Source: Peptoniphilus harei
GTDB lineage: Bacteria; Bacillota; Clostridia; Tissierellales; Peptoniphilaceae
Length of the DNA: 64,000 bases
Direction of reading: 5' to 3'
NCBI RefSeq assembly: GCF_900454685.1
Contig: NZ_UATM01000032.1
Span: forward strand, 868,001 to 932,000
Under the pieces are notes generated by a model. It worked only from the letters and a program-made list of their open reading frames with translations, did not search any database and had not been told where the DNA came from. Below, in pieces: positions 1 through 10,784 of this stretch. Both the position numbers and the translations under genes were made by a program. Position 1 is the stretch's first letter. Every line of letters begins with the position of its first letter.

Positions 1-1779
1 TTTTCCTACACTGTTCTTTTCCCGAAGATGCATCGAAATATTTAAATATAGGTTCCTCTCTTTTATGGAAGAGATTTGATATCAATTGATAAGAGAATGA
101 ATTTTTGTCTTGAATCTCTTCTAATCTTCTCATATATACAAGTTTATTTAAAATATCTATTTCAGATGATATGCTTGATTTAGCAATATCAACAAAAGAT
201 TTAATATCATTTTTACTAATATTTTTTTCTGATAACACACCATTATTTGTGGATAGAAATGCAGCTTTAGGTGCTGGATTAAATAGATGACTCATATTTT
301 TAATTGAATCAATAACAGTATTAAATTCATGTGTCAATAAAAGAACAGTCCTATCCTTTAAACATTTTTTGCCCATAAATAGCATATTAATAATAGCAAA
401 TTTTTTATTCCCATCGAATGATGATATCGGATCATCTAATATTACCAAATCAGGATTTGTCCTCAATATATCATACATAAATAAAACTAAAGCGAATGCA
501 TTTTTTTCGCCATAACTTAAATGATTATTCACTGAATTAACATTACTCGTGTTATCTATATGCTTTAAAACTAAGTGATAGTTGTTGACATCATCATATT
601 CAATTGAAACTCTATACTTATATCCTGCATAATATAAAAAATCATTTATTTCAGAACTATATTCTTCAATTGTCTCTTTGATATGCTTCTTTTGTTTATT
701 TATTTCACCTTGTAACTGTCCTGCTTTTAGTAAAACTTCATCTAAACTAGAATTTATCACTCTAACTTTTTCCATAGTCAACTCAGAGTTTAGGTGTGAG
801 TAATAGGATAAATCAATCTTATATTTATTCAATTCATCAGCAATTTTCTCTGAATATTTTAACGAGTGGAAGCCTATGTTTTTTAATCCATTCAATCGAG
901 TCAATAATACTTCAATCTGTTTTTTAATTTCTGTCAAATAGTTTATTTGTTCTTCAGATATGTTTGTAGCATTTTTAGTGATTTCTTTTATTTTTTTCTG
1001 TTTCTATACTAAAATATGGATTTAAAAGCTCAAAGACTTCCAACATCTTATTTAAATGTTCAACAGATTTTGTATCGTATTCTTCACTAACTTTTAAAAT
1101 TGTTTTTTTCCTAACTTCTTCTACTTCATTCGCACAATAAGGGCATATATTATCCATATCTAAATAACTTTTACCATCCATTTGCCATTTAAGCCATTTA
1201 ACATTGTTCTCATGTTTTAAATAGCTAGAATATACTTCTAAACCTTTGGGGATATTTTCTATTTTATTTCCCTTTCCTATACCTTTAGCAATTGAGCCAG
1301 CTGCAGAATATCCTGATTTAGCTTTACCAAAACCAGAAATAAAGTTCTGAAATGAATTTATTAAATCATCTAATTCTGGATGTTCTTTAAAAGTTAGATT
1401 TATTTTTTTTTAAAAGTTCTTTTATCTCTTTTGTATGATTTTCATATTGACTAGTTTTTATAAAAATTTCAAAACTATTTTTTATTAACTCATTTGGTTG
1501 AAAAATATAATCTGAAACATATTTTTCATTAAAAATCGCAACGCTATTAAGTGTTTCATTACAGGTAATTTTTGGTTCATGCTTGCTGTCTATATCATAA
1601 TACTTAAATGGAAGTAATTCTTTCATTTTTGATTCATCGTCTGTTATAGTTGCTTCTATAGCTTTTGCAATAGTTGACTTACCTGTACCATTAATGGCAT
1701 ATTTAATATTAAGTCTTCCTTCAATTAGTTTTATATTTCCTTCATCTACATTGTTGCAATTCATTATTTTTATATCCAT
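1..1779 (-). pseudogene. SMC-like AAA_13/ABC-type ATPase, two frameshifts, 3' end outside window
   Basis: The gene starts at 1779 and reads toward the left edge. The first segment (1779-1387) carries a Walker A motif NGTGKST near residue 31 and the IFNEKYV stretch typical of AAA_13 (RloC/PrrC-like) ATPases. It ends just after a run of As. Shifting frame there continues without a stop through 1386-975, which holds a CPYC motif. A second shift in another A-run near 980 opens a frame to base 1 that contains the ABC signature LSYGEKN, Walker B DLVILDDPISSFD and a downstream LLTHEF switch histidine. All parts of an SMC-like ATPase are therefore present in order but in three frames. RloC-type proteins act as nucleases in phage defence, but the nuclease part is not in view, so the function is not established. 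It could be a true pseudogene, a phase-variable gene, or a product of homopolymer read errors. Confidence 0.75.
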
Positions 1780-1908
1780 TTTAATACCTCAATAATACAT
1801 TAAAAAGCAATATCAATTTAGTGTCAATTCATATTGCTTCTACTTAGAATTTTGGAAATTATTTGAACAAATCGCTCTTATAAATTTTATTTTATAAATA
1901 TAATTTAT

Positions 1909-3228
1909 TTATCCAATAACAATCCAAATGCCATCACGCTTTGATTCAATTCTTTCTATCATTTTCTTTTCTTGTAAAGATTTGAATGTCCTTTCGATAG
2001 TCCTCTTTGTTACACCTATTTTTTCTGAAAGTTCAATTGATGTTAAGCTTGGATTTTCTATCAAAAGTTCAATCACTTTCTTTTCAGTCTTATTCAAACC
2101 GACATTCAAACCGACATTTTTATTGTCTATCTGATCAACTACTTCTTGATTAAAAGGAATAGTACATCTAATATATTTGCTTTCAATTTCAAAAACATCT
2201 TTACAATATTTTTCTATAATCGTAGGAATCCCAAGTCCGGTGTGTTTAGTTAGTCCCATATTTAGAAATATCCTCATCAATATTGCGTTTCTACGCTTAC
2301 TTATTCCATCAAAAAATTGCTCTTTTGTCATTCCATCAGGAAGACCACCATGCGATAATATGTCAAGTCTATGATTAAACATTGAAATCTGTGGCTCAGT
2401 GATTGTCCAATCGTTATGAACTAAAGCATTTAAAATTGCCTCATTAACACATTTAGAATCAAATAAATATGTATCTTCTCTGGGTCTTACTGTCGTATCA
2501 GAAATACATATATTCTCAGCCTGCAATCTGTTTTCTATTTTTCCACAAGTCGTTAATATGCATCCATACCCATAATCGCTTCTTTAAGATATAGAAGCTT
2601 TATTCTGTCCTTGGAATTTCACAAAAATAAAGGGAATATTATTTTTATCAAATAATAGTTCTGCCAGTAAATTATATTCTCCGGCTTCATTTCTTAAATT
2701 CAAATTAGTTTCAAAAGATTTATCGTCCAAATGATAATTTTTTTCCGAATAATATATCTTAAGTTCCCTAAACGATAAATCAGATGAATTTGATTTTTTC
2801 TTAAGCATGTATTCATTATCTATAAATTTTTTCTCATATCGAATTTTTATCTGCTCTGGTGTCATCTCTTTACAGGTTGTTCCGATTCGTATTGTGCATC
2901 CTGTGGAAGAAAATCCATATTTCTTTTGACAATAAATATGATAATGTCCTTTATTTAAATGAATTACTATTAAAGTTTTCCCTTCATCAAATTTAAGCTC
3001 TGAACTGATTTAATCTTGTGGGTTCAGTTCTAGTTGAGTTGTTATAATATCAGATATTTTTCTAAGAACTTCATCAACTTTTTCTACACCGACAACAACA
3101 CCATTATCTTTTACTCCGATAATAATTGATCCTCCTACACTATTAAGGAAAGATACTATTTCCTTTGTAATTGTATCTGTGTATTTTTCTTTTAATTCCA
3201 TTGTTTCTGACTCTATATATAGGTTCAT
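1909..3228 (-). pseudogene. AlbA_2 / HATPase_c_4 / winged-helix transcriptional regulator with two in-frame stops
   Basis: One reading frame runs from the ATG at 3228 to 1909 (about 440 codons) and is interrupted only by TAA at 3010-3012 and TAA at 2584-2586. Residues 1-70 match the Schlafen AlbA_2 fold (ELKEKYTDTITKEIVSFLNS, then GGSIIIGVKDNG). The middle has the usual connector. After the second stop come the HATPase_c_4 features (NEAILNALVHNDW, HGGLPDGM, GLGIPTI), an NVGLNVGLN linker and a C-terminal winged helix (LSEKIGVTKRTIERTFKSLQEK). Proteins of this build are putative DNA-binding regulators. Both stops could come from CAA by one C-to-T change. The gene is probably dead, although the C-terminal 205 residues could be made from an internal ATG. 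Confidence 0.8.
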
Positions 3229-3342
3229 TGCAGTCCTCCTCTAACATAATTATCATATCATATTGGCGACAGTACGAGAATTCAAACCGACATTTTATTG
3301 TCGCATAATTTATTTGCTAAATTATGTACAATATATACACTC

Positions 3343-3371
3343 AAAAAGACCGCAGTTTGAAGCTACGGTCT
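3343..3371 (-). terminator. Rho-independent terminator downstream of guaA
   Basis: On the minus strand an AGACCG...CGGTCT stem with inner AG/CT pairs is followed by five Ts. It lies about 140 bases past the guaA stop. Confidence 0.6.
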
Positions 3372-3509
3372 AATATTTTGTCCAAATGTAAACCATTTGG
3401 AACTATTATTTAGTTTATTCTTTTTAGCTTCCAGTACCATTTGAGTACCAGTAGCCATTTTTCATTCTCTTTATAGCTTGTAATTAAGCCATTTTAGAAA
3501 ATTTTGCAA

Positions 3510-5030
3510 TTATTCCCATTCAATTGTTGCTGGGGGTTTTGATGTTATATCATATACTATCCTATTTATGTGGTCTACTTCATTTACTATTCTATTTGAC
3601 ACCTTATCCAATATTTCCCAAGGTATTCTTGTGAAGTCGGCTGTCATAAAGTCTGTTGTTGACACTGCACGAAGGGCAAGTGTATAGTCGTAAGTTCTAA
3701 AGTCGCCCATTACTCCTACTGTCCTGTTGTTTGTTAGGACCGCGAAATATTGGTTGATGTCTTCTAGTTTTGCTTTTTCTAATTCGTCTCTAAAGATTTT
3801 GTCTGCATCACGAAGTATGTCTAATTTTTCTTTTGTGATTTCGCCCATTACTCTTATGGCAAGTCCTGGTCCAGGGAAGGGTTGTCTGTCTACTAGGTAG
3901 TCTGCAAGTCCTAGTTCTCTTCCAAGGTCACGTACTTCGTCTTTAAATAGCATGCGGAGTGGCTCGATGATTTCTTTGAAGTCTACGAAGTCTGGTAGTC
4001 CGCCTACGTTGTGGTGGGACTTTATTACTGCTGAGTCGCCTAGTCCTGATTCAATTACGTCTGGGTAAATTGTTCCTTGTGCTAGGTAGTCTACTGCTTT
4101 TATTTTTTGTCCTTCTTCTTCAAAAACTCTTATGAATTCTTCACCAATGATTTTTCTTTTTCTTTCGGGGTCTGTTACACCAGATAGTTTATCTAAAAAT
4201 CTTTTTTCTGCGTCTACTCTTATGAAGTGCATGCCTGAGTCTTTAAAGGCTTCTTCTACTTCGTCGCCTTCGTCTTTTCTCATTAGTCCGTGGTCAACGA
4301 AGATGCATGTTAGATTTTCGCCAACTGCTTTTGATAGTAGGGCTGCTGTTACTGATGAGTCAACTCCACCTGATAGGGCAAGGAGGACTTTTCCGTCGCC
4401 AACTTTTTCTTTTATTTCTTGGATGGATTTTTTTGCATAGTTTTCCATTGTCCAATCTTTTTTTGCTCCACAGATTTCTACTGCAAAGTTTTCTAACATT
4501 TTTTTGCCGTGAACTGAATGGTTTACTTCTGGATGGAATTGTAGTGCATAAAGTTTTTTCTCACCATTTACCATGCCAGCTACTGGACAGTTTTCGCTCT
4601 TTGCTATTATTTCAAAGCCTTCTGGAACTTTATTAACTCTATCCACGTGGCTCATCCAAACTGTTTCTTCTTTTGCTAGGTCTTTAAAGATTGGTGATTC
4701 TTTTGTTTCGATTTCTGTTTTTCCAAATTCTCTTTCTTTTGGTGCTTTTATAACTTCTCCACCAAGTGTGTGGGCCATGATTTGCATTCCGTAGCAAAGT
4801 CCAAGTACTGGTATGCCTTTGTCGAAGATTTCTTTTTCTATTTGTGGTGCTCCTTCTTCATAAACTGAGTTAGGTCCACCTGTAAAAATTATTCCTTCAA
4901 CGTTGTCTCTATTTTCTAATTCTTTTAAGGCCTTGTTGTATGGTACAACTTCGCAGTAAATGTTAAGATCTCTTATTCGTCTTGCTATTAACTGATTGTA
5001 TTGGCCACCAAAGTCAACTACTAGTATCAT
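3510..5030 (-). CDS. guaA: GMP synthase (glutamine-hydrolysing)
   Basis: This enzyme converts XMP to GMP in the cytosol, using glutamine and ATP, as the last step of guanine nucleotide synthesis. At 506 residues it has the full family length. Residues 1-190 form the class I glutamine amidotransferase domain, with nucleophile C79 in GLCYGMQ and the His/Glu pair in QFHPEVNHS. The ATP pyrophosphatase domain has the PP-loop SGGVDSS near residue 220. The dimerisation domain ends in the conserved [11 protein letters not shown]. The start follows GGAGG on the minus strand. It is transcribed away from secA and appears to be a single gene. No guanine riboswitch is visible upstream. Confidence 0.97.
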   Translation of the reverse strand: MILVVDFGGQYNQLIARRIRDLNIYCEVVPYNKALKELENRDNVEGIIFTGGPNSVYEEGAPQIEKEIFDKGIPVLGLCYGMQIMAHTLGGEVIKAPKEREFGKTEIETKESPIFKDLAKEETVWMSHVDRVNKVPEGFEIIAKSENCPVAGMVNGEKKLYALQFHPEVNHSVHGKKMLENFAVEICGAKKDWTMENYAKKSIQEIKEKVGDGKVLLALSGGVDSSVTAALLSKAVGENLTCIFVDHGLMRKDEGDEVEEAFKDSGMHFIRVDAEKRFLDKLSGVTDPERKRKIIGEEFIRVFEEEGQKIKAVDYLAQGTIYPDVIESGLGDSAVIKSHHNVGGLPDFVDFKEIIEPLRMLFKDEVRDLGRELGLADYLVDRQPFPGPGLAIRVMGEITKEKLDILRDADKIFRDELEKAKLEDINQYFAVLTNNRTVGVMGDFRTYDYTLALRAVSTTDFMTADFTRIPWEILDKVSNRIVNEVDHINRIVYDITSKPPATIEWE

Positions 5031-5132
5031 ATTAACCTCCTCATCATTTAGTACATTTTATAATAAAATTTTAATTTTGTATAGTTTCACATGAGAGTAA
5101 CTTATTTAAATTAAGTAATTAGCCTATTTATA

Positions 5133-5161
5133 TTGACATTAAATATTAGTAACAATATAAT
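5133..5161 (+). promoter_or_regulatory. Consensus sigma-A promoter of secA
   Basis: TTGACA at 5133-5138 and TATAAT at 5156-5161 are separated by 17 bases, a perfect match to the housekeeping consensus. It lies about 85 bases upstream of the secA start. Confidence 0.8.
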
Positions 5162-5246
5162 TTATAGAGATGTGTTGAACGGGATTTTTATTGTAAAATA
5201 TGCCATTTAATGATAGAATAATACGTCAGGTAAAAGGAGTGGTAAA

Positions 5247-7985
5247 ATGGGTTTAATGGAAAAGATTTTTGGTACCTACAGCGATAGGGAACTTAAAAAA
5301 ATCGAGCCCCTTGTAAATAAAGTTATGAGTCTCGAAGGTGAGATGGAAAAGCTTTCAGACAACGAGCTTAAAAATAAAACTGAAGAATTTAAAAATAGAA
5401 TTAAGAATGGTGAAACAACTGATGACCTACTTCCAGAAGCTTTTGCTGTTGTAAGAGAAGCTGCTTGGAGAGTTCTTGGCATGAAGCACTTTAGGGTCCA
5501 AGTTATTGGTGGTATTGTTCTTCACCAAGGTAGAATTGCAGAAATGAGAACTGGTGAAGGTAAGACACTTGTTGCTACACTTCCAGCTTACTTAAATGCC
5601 CTTGAAGGCAAGGGAACTCACGTTGTTACTGTCAACGACTACTTGGCTAGCCGTGATAGGGACTGGATGGGTAAGGTTTATGAATTCCTAGGTCTTAGCG
5701 TTGGATGTATTATCCACGACATGGACCAAGAGGACAGGAAGGCTGCTTACAATTCTGATATCACTTATGGTACTAACAACGAATTTGGTTTCGACTACCT
5801 AAGAGATAACATGGTTATATATAAGGAAGAAATGGTTCAAAGAGGACTTCACTATTGTATCGTCGACGAAGTTGACTCAATTTTAATTGACGAAGCGAGA
5901 ACACCTCTTATTATTTCTGGTCAAGGTGATGAATCTGTTGACTTATATGTTAGGGCAAGAGATTTTGTAAACACTCTTAGCCACAGAATCAAGTCTCAAG
6001 ATGAAATTGATCTTGAAAGATTTAACAGGGAATTCGAAGAAGAAACTGTAGACTATGTAATAGATGAAAAAGATAAGACTGCAACTCTTACTGACAAGGG
6101 TATTGCTAAGGCCGAAAAATATTTTGGCATTGAAAACTTATCTGATGCAGAAAACATGGAATTATCTCACCACATCAACCAAGCCCTTAAGGCAGCAGGT
6201 ACAATGCACAGAGATATTGACTATGTTGTAAAAGATGGCGAAGTAATAATTGTTGACGAATTCACTGGCCGTCTAATGTATGGTAGAAGATACTCCGAAG
6301 GTCTTCACCAAGCTATCGAAGCAAAAGAAGGTCTAGAAGTAAGAGCTGAATCAAAGACTCTTGCAACAATTACCTTCCAAAACTACTTTAGAATGTATGA
6401 TAAGCTTGCTGGTATGACAGGTACTGCTATGACAGAAGAAGGCGAGTTTAGAGATATTTATAACATTGACGTTGTTGAAATCCCAACAAATAAACCTGTG
6501 CAAAGAGATGACGACAATGACCACATCTATATTAATGAAGATGCAAAATTCAAGGCAGTTACAAGAGAAATTGCTGAGGCAAATAAGAAAGGTCAACCAG
6601 TCCTAGTTGGTACTGTGTCAATTGACAAGTCTGAAGCTCTTTCTAAATATTTAAAACGTGCTGGCATTAAGCACAATGTCTTAAACGCCAAAAATCACGA
6701 ACAAGAGTCTGAAATAGTTGCCCAAGCAGGTCGTTTCGGTCAAGTTACTATTGCCACAAACATGGCTGGTCGTGGTACCGACATTGTACTTGGTGGTAAC
6801 CCAGAATATCTTGCAAAGAAGGAACTTAAGAAGCAAGGCATGGAAGATGAAATGCTAGAATATGCAGACTCATACTTCAAGACTGATGACCCAGAAATCA
6901 TTAAGGCAAGAGAAGATTATCAAGCTCTTGTTAAAAAATTCAAGGTTGAAACAGACAAGGAAGCTGAAGAAGTTAAGAAGGTTGGCGGACTTAGAATTAT
7001 TGGTACAGAAAGACACGAGTCAAGACGTATTGATAACCAATTGCGTGGTCGTTCAGGACGTCAAGGAGACCCAGGTTCTTCAAGATTCTACATCTCAGCA
7101 GATGACGATTTAATTAGACTATTTGCTGGAGACAGATTTAAAGACACAATGGTTAAGCTTGATCCAGAAGAAGACGAACCAATCGAACACAAAATCCTTA
7201 CAAGACTAATAGAGTCAGCTCAAAGAAAAGTAGAAGGTAACAACTTTAGTATTCGTAAGAACGTCCTAAAATATGATGACGTTATGAACAAGCAAAGAGA
7301 AGTTATCTATGCAGAAAGAAGAAGAGTTCTTGAAGGTGAAAACCTAAGAGACGACATCATTGCAATGAGAAATGATGTAATAGATAAGACTATTGACTTC
7401 TACAACAAGCTAGATGATAACAACAAAAACTATCTTGACTTTGAATCAATAAGAAACTTTGGTGTGGCTACTTTTGATTTTGAAGAAGACTTCTTAAAGA
7501 AACTTGAAAATCCTACAGTGGATTCACTAAAGGCTTATATAAAAGAACTTGCTGATGCAAAATATCAAGAAAAAGAAGAAGACTTCGGCGAAGAAAAATT
7601 CAGAGAAATTGAAAGAGTTGCCCTTCTTCAAAATGTTGACCAAAAGTGGATGGACCACATCGATGCAATGGATCAACTAAGAAAGGGAATTGGACTTCGT
7701 GCAGTTGGTCAAACTGACCCAGTAAGAGCCTACGCAGAAGAAGGCTTCGATATGTTCGAAGCAATGAACGAATCAATTAAAGAAGACACAGTTAAAATGC
7801 TTTACCACGTAGTTAACCCTGAAAGAGTACAAAGGGTTAGGGTAGCAAAGGAAGTTGAAACTGTAAATCCAGATGACGGAAAGAAAAAACCTTACGTTAG
7901 AAAAAAAGAAAAAGTAGGAAGAAATGATCCATGTCCTTGCGGAAGTGGAAAAAAATATAAAAACTGTCACGGAAAATATGAATAA
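5247..7985 (+). CDS. secA: Preprotein translocase ATPase SecA
   Basis: SecA is the motor that pushes unfolded preproteins through SecYEG at the membrane. The protein is 912 residues, a normal length. It shows the N-terminal [23 protein letters not shown] start, Walker A in [11 protein letters not shown], the DEVDS helicase box, the preprotein cross-linking region, the second helicase domain ([16 protein letters not shown] and [13 protein letters not shown]), and a C-terminal SEC-C zinc motif ([15 protein letters not shown]). AAAGGAGTGG precedes the ATG. It is transcribed alone from its own strong promoter and closed by a terminator. Confidence 0.98.
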   Translation: MGLMEKIFGTYSDRELKKIEPLVNKVMSLEGEMEKLSDNELKNKTEEFKNRIKNGETTDDLLPEAFAVVREAAWRVLGMKHFRVQVIGGIVLHQGRIAEMRTGEGKTLVATLPAYLNALEGKGTHVVTVNDYLASRDRDWMGKVYEFLGLSVGCIIHDMDQEDRKAAYNSDITYGTNNEFGFDYLRDNMVIYKEEMVQRGLHYCIVDEVDSILIDEARTPLIISGQGDESVDLYVRARDFVNTLSHRIKSQDEIDLERFNREFEEETVDYVIDEKDKTATLTDKGIAKAEKYFGIENLSDAENMELSHHINQALKAAGTMHRDIDYVVKDGEVIIVDEFTGRLMYGRRYSEGLHQAIEAKEGLEVRAESKTLATITFQNYFRMYDKLAGMTGTAMTEEGEFRDIYNIDVVEIPTNKPVQRDDDNDHIYINEDAKFKAVTREIAEANKKGQPVLVGTVSIDKSEALSKYLKRAGIKHNVLNAKNHEQESEIVAQAGRFGQVTIATNMAGRGTDIVLGGNPEYLAKKELKKQGMEDEMLEYADSYFKTDDPEIIKAREDYQALVKKFKVETDKEAEEVKKVGGLRIIGTERHESRRIDNQLRGRSGRQGDPGSSRFYISADDDLIRLFAGDRFKDTMVKLDPEEDEPIEHKILTRLIESAQRKVEGNNFSIRKNVLKYDDVMNKQREVIYAERRRVLEGENLRDDIIAMRNDVIDKTIDFYNKLDDNNKNYLDFESIRNFGVATFDFEEDFLKKLENPTVDSLKAYIKELADAKYQEKEEDFGEEKFREIERVALLQNVDQKWMDHIDAMDQLRKGIGLRAVGQTDPVRAYAEEGFDMFEAMNESIKEDTVKMLYHVVNPERVQRVRVAKEVETVNPDDGKKKPYVRKKEKVGRNDPCPCGSGKKYKNCHGKYE

Positions 7986-7997
7986 GATATAATAGAG

Positions 7998-8027
7998 AAA
8001 CTCTGGTAGAGATGCCAGAGTTTTTTT
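7998..8027 (+). terminator. Terminator of secA
   Basis: AAACTCTGG pairs with CCAGAGTTT across an 8-base loop and runs into seven Ts. Confidence 0.85.
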
Positions 8028-8169
8028 GTGTATATTTTTTGCTTAGAATTTTTTGAAGACATAAATTTTTTATTGAGTGTTAGCTTGCTAAGCCTATAAG
8101 TCTTTACAAACTTAAAATTTTTATATGATACAATTAAGACAAAAATACTATTTGAAAAGGAGATATAAA

Positions 8170-8465
8170 ATGAAGGGAAGAGCGACGAATACTTTAAGAA
8201 GGTTGGTCCAGATGCCCACCTAATTGTTGCTAGTTACCCAAGACTTTTTGATGTGTCGCCAGGTCTTGGACTGTAAGTAGACGGTGAACTTCCTTTGACA
8301 AAGTATGATATGAAAAAGATTATAGACGAAATTGATGGTCTATCCAAATATACTTGTATTGATGATGACCATGCAGAGACTATGACAGAAGAAGAGTTTT
8401 TTAGTCGCATTAATTCACTTAAAGAAATCGAAATATTTCCTGCTGAAGAAATCTATAATTTATAA
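8170..8465 (+). pseudogene. Remnant of a small unrecognised gene
   Basis: An AAGGAGAT ribosome binding site precedes the ATG at 8170, but that frame stops after 17 codons. A different frame from about 8179 reads SDEYFKKVGPDAHLIVASYP, continues to a single TAA at 8276-8278 within GLGL-stop-VDGELPLTKYD, and then runs to a natural stop at 8465 (KEIEIFPAEEIYNL). The protein-like composition on both sides of the stop indicates a real gene that lost part of its 5' end and gained a nonsense codon. I do not recognise the family. A terminator follows directly. Confidence 0.5.
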
Positions 8466-8482
8466 TTTGAGAGTAAAAAAAG

Positions 8483-8510
8483 AACCTGGGCAATAACCCA
8501 GGTTTTTTTA
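8483..8510. terminator. Bidirectional terminator
   Basis: AACCTGGG and CCCAGGTT form an 8-bp stem with a 6-base loop. Ts follow on the plus strand and an A-run precedes, so it also works for the minus-strand gene ending at 8508. Confidence 0.8.
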
Positions 8511-9797
8511 TCTTATATTTTCTAAAAATCTCGCCACACAATAGGAGGCAGAAGGAACCATTGAATAATATTGGTCTTCATAGGCAAGGGCAAAGGATGA
8601 GATATAAATATTTTCTGCCTTCTTAAGTGGAATTGCAAGGATAGAATTTCCGTCTTTAATCATGGACTTATCTTTTTTTGCTAGATAAGCAGAAATTTCT
8701 TTTAGGCTAGAATTTTTGTCCTCATTATCTAAGAAGAATTCAAAATAAAGTTGAGGCTTGCCCTCCACATAATCGTAGTAAACATCAACTAGGTTTTTGC
8801 CGATTTTTTCTGGACTATGGAGACTCACTCCCAGCTCATCAACAAATTCCATTTCAACAGACCTATAAATATCTTCTATGTCGATAATTTTTTTGCCCTC
8901 TTCAGCGTGGGTGTACATGTATTTAACAGAAGCTTGGACTCCAAGGCCAAGCTTGTCCTTTTCAATGGAAACATTGGAACCTCTCTTGATGAAGATCAAG
9001 TAACCATCGCTAGTAACAACTGAGCAGTTAAAGCCCAAGAGATTGGATAAAGGAGATTCAGAAAGACTTGGAAAGAGGGGACCATAGAGTAAGTCATCTC
9101 TTATAGTCCTCTTGTTCTTGTGGACGTAATCAATCATCCTGTTTGATGCACAAAAGTCAAAGTAATTTGTCCTTGAAGTTTTTAATACGACCTTGTCCTC
9201 AAGCTCCGTAAGATCATCAAGCCTGATACACTTGTTGTTGTAAATATTTGAATTCTTATGAACATCCTTTAAAATATTTAAATTTTCTTTTAAGCTTTCT
9301 TCCATTTGAAAGATTTCTTCCCTATCTCTCAAACTTATTTCCTTGCCCTTGCAGTCAGCCAACTTTCTTATGGGGAAGACTTGATCTTCATTAAAATTAA
9401 AATCATCATCATCTTCATAAAACTTTCTTCTAACTTTTGAAGGAATTTTATCTAGCTTGGTGTTTTTAAATTCATAAAAGTAACCGTACTTTTTATCAAG
9501 GGGATACTTTTTTATCAGAGACTTGTAATCATCAGTAGTTTTTAAGGAGTCTTCTTTCTTCACAGAAACAAAATTTATAATTGTAACAATAAAAAAGTCA
9601 ATCAAGAGGATAGCTATGGCAGCAGTAAAGACTGTTATATCTAAGTATTCATCGAGATCAAAGGTCTTGTAAATTTTTATGGCAAAGAAAAGAACTATTA
9701 TGTTTAAGCTGAGCCTAATAAAAATATCTTGGCTTATGAGATTTGTCAGGTACTTCTTTAATCTTTTATAAAAAATAACAAATTTTCTTTCTAACAT
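8508..9797 (-). CDS. Membrane-anchored protein with a degenerate Nudix-like domain
   Basis: A 429-residue protein with two hydrophobic helices near the N terminus (about residues 27-45 and 52-74) and a long soluble part that should lie in the cytoplasm. Near residues 305-320 the sequence EDIYRSVEMEFVDELGV resembles the second half of a Nudix box (REUxEExGU), but the leading Gly/Glu pattern is not clear and the Arg is missing. The domain before it (SVVTSDGYLIFIKRG) also fits the start of a Nudix fold. I infer a Nudix-like domain that has probably lost hydrolase activity. It is transcribed alone. The family is otherwise unknown to me. Confidence 0.6.
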   Translation of the reverse strand: MLERKFVIFYKRLKKYLTNLISQDIFIRLSLNIIVLFFAIKIYKTFDLDEYLDITVFTAAIAILLIDFFIVTIINFVSVKKEDSLKTTDDYKSLIKKYPLDKKYGYFYEFKNTKLDKIPSKVRRKFYEDDDDFNFNEDQVFPIRKLADCKGKEISLRDREEIFQMEESLKENLNILKDVHKNSNIYNNKCIRLDDLTELEDKVVLKTSRTNYFDFCASNRMIDYVHKNKRTIRDDLLYGPLFPSLSESPLSNLLGFNCSVVTSDGYLIFIKRGSNVSIEKDKLGLGVQASVKYMYTHAEEGKKIIDIEDIYRSVEMEFVDELGVSLHSPEKIGKNLVDVYYDYVEGKPQLYFEFFLDNEDKNSSLKEISAYLAKKDKSMIKDGNSILAIPLKKAENIYISSFALAYEDQYYSMVPSASYCVARFLENIR

Positions 9798-9907
9798 TTT
9801 TTATACTCCTAATAAAATTTTGCAAAAAACTGCCTTCTTAACAATAATTATATACAAAAATTATTTTAATAACAGGAAGAAATTATTTGAAAGAAATAAA
9901 AAATCAT

Positions 9908-9931
9908 AAAAAAAAGAGGGCCAAGCCCTCT
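9908..9931 (-). terminator. Terminator of the PepSY lipoprotein gene
   Basis: On the minus strand AGAGGGC pairs with GCCCTCT over a 3-base loop, followed by a run of Ts. Confidence 0.8.
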
Positions 9932-9941
9932 CTTAAAAATA

Positions 9942-10589
9942 TTACATATCTTTTTCTATTAACTTACCTGTTTCATAGTCGTAAGTGTAAGTGATGTCTT
10001 TGTTTCCATTAACAACTTCAACACTTACTTCATATTTTCCGTTGTCAAATTCAACTTCGTATTCTCCAGCTTCATAGCCTTGACCTGCGTCCTTTAAAGC
10101 TTCTGCCATGTATTTGTCAACTGCTTCGATCATTTCTAATTGTAGGTCAGCTGTCTTAGCTGATGTGTTTTCTGCTTCAAACTCGTCCTTTACAATGTCG
10201 CCAGTCACTGCGTCAACTGTAACTTCATATTCGTTTTCAGCATCATAACCATTAACCTTGTAGTAAGCTTTTCCATTTTCAATATCAAGTTGGAAGGATT
10301 CAATCTTAGCATCTGCATGAAGTTTTTTGAATCCGTCAAAAGCAATACCAGGGTCTAGGTTAGCAACAGCTCCCTTATTTACAGCTGTTTCTTCTTTTGT
10401 TTGTGCATCAGCCTTATTGTCAGTTGCATTTTTGTTAGCATTTGTTTTATTTGCATTAGCACTTTCTTCAACCTTAGTGTTCTTAGCATTAGAATTTGCT
10501 AGATCCATTGCTTGGTTTTTTGGTCCACAAGCAGTAAGTGTTAGTGCAAGTCCTAGTCCAAGTGTTGTCATTAAAATTTTCTTATTCAT
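9942..10589 (-). CDS. PepSY-domain lipoprotein
   Basis: The 215-residue product has a lipoprotein signal peptide with lipobox LTAC (Cys21), so it should be anchored to the outer face of the membrane. An Asn/Lys/Ala-rich linker (about 25-70) leads to two PepSY-like repeats. One contains AYYKVNGYDAENEYEVTVDA with a following TGDIV, the other KYEVSVEVVNGNKDITYTYD with a following TGKLI. PepSY domains are thought to inhibit proteases or bind ligands at the cell surface; the partner is unknown here. AGGAAAATTT precedes the start. It forms a single-gene unit with its own terminator. Confidence 0.85.
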   Translation of the reverse strand: MNKKILMTTLGLGLALTLTACGPKNQAMDLANSNAKNTKVEESANANKTNANKNATDNKADAQTKEETAVNKGAVANLDPGIAFDGFKKLHADAKIESFQLDIENGKAYYKVNGYDAENEYEVTVDAVTGDIVKDEFEAENTSAKTADLQLEMIEAVDKYMAEALKDAGQGYEAGEYEVEFDNGKYEVSVEVVNGNKDITYTYDYETGKLIEKDM

Positions 10590-10784
10590 TATAAATTTTC
10601 CTCCAATTTAAAGTTCTTTTAATTTTGCCTATACTTATGTTACCCGAAAATGAGAGTGATAAACATTTGTCAAATTATAAATATTCAAAAATTTAATATA
10701 TGAAACTACTGAGTTTATGGTATAATGAAAAAAAGAAAAATCCCAGACTGAGGAAAATATTTTAGTAAATAGGAGGTGAGATTT

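Noticed and set aside
5031..5132. Purine riboswitch upstream of guaA
   Set aside because: The conserved purine-aptamer loops are not found on the minus strand there.
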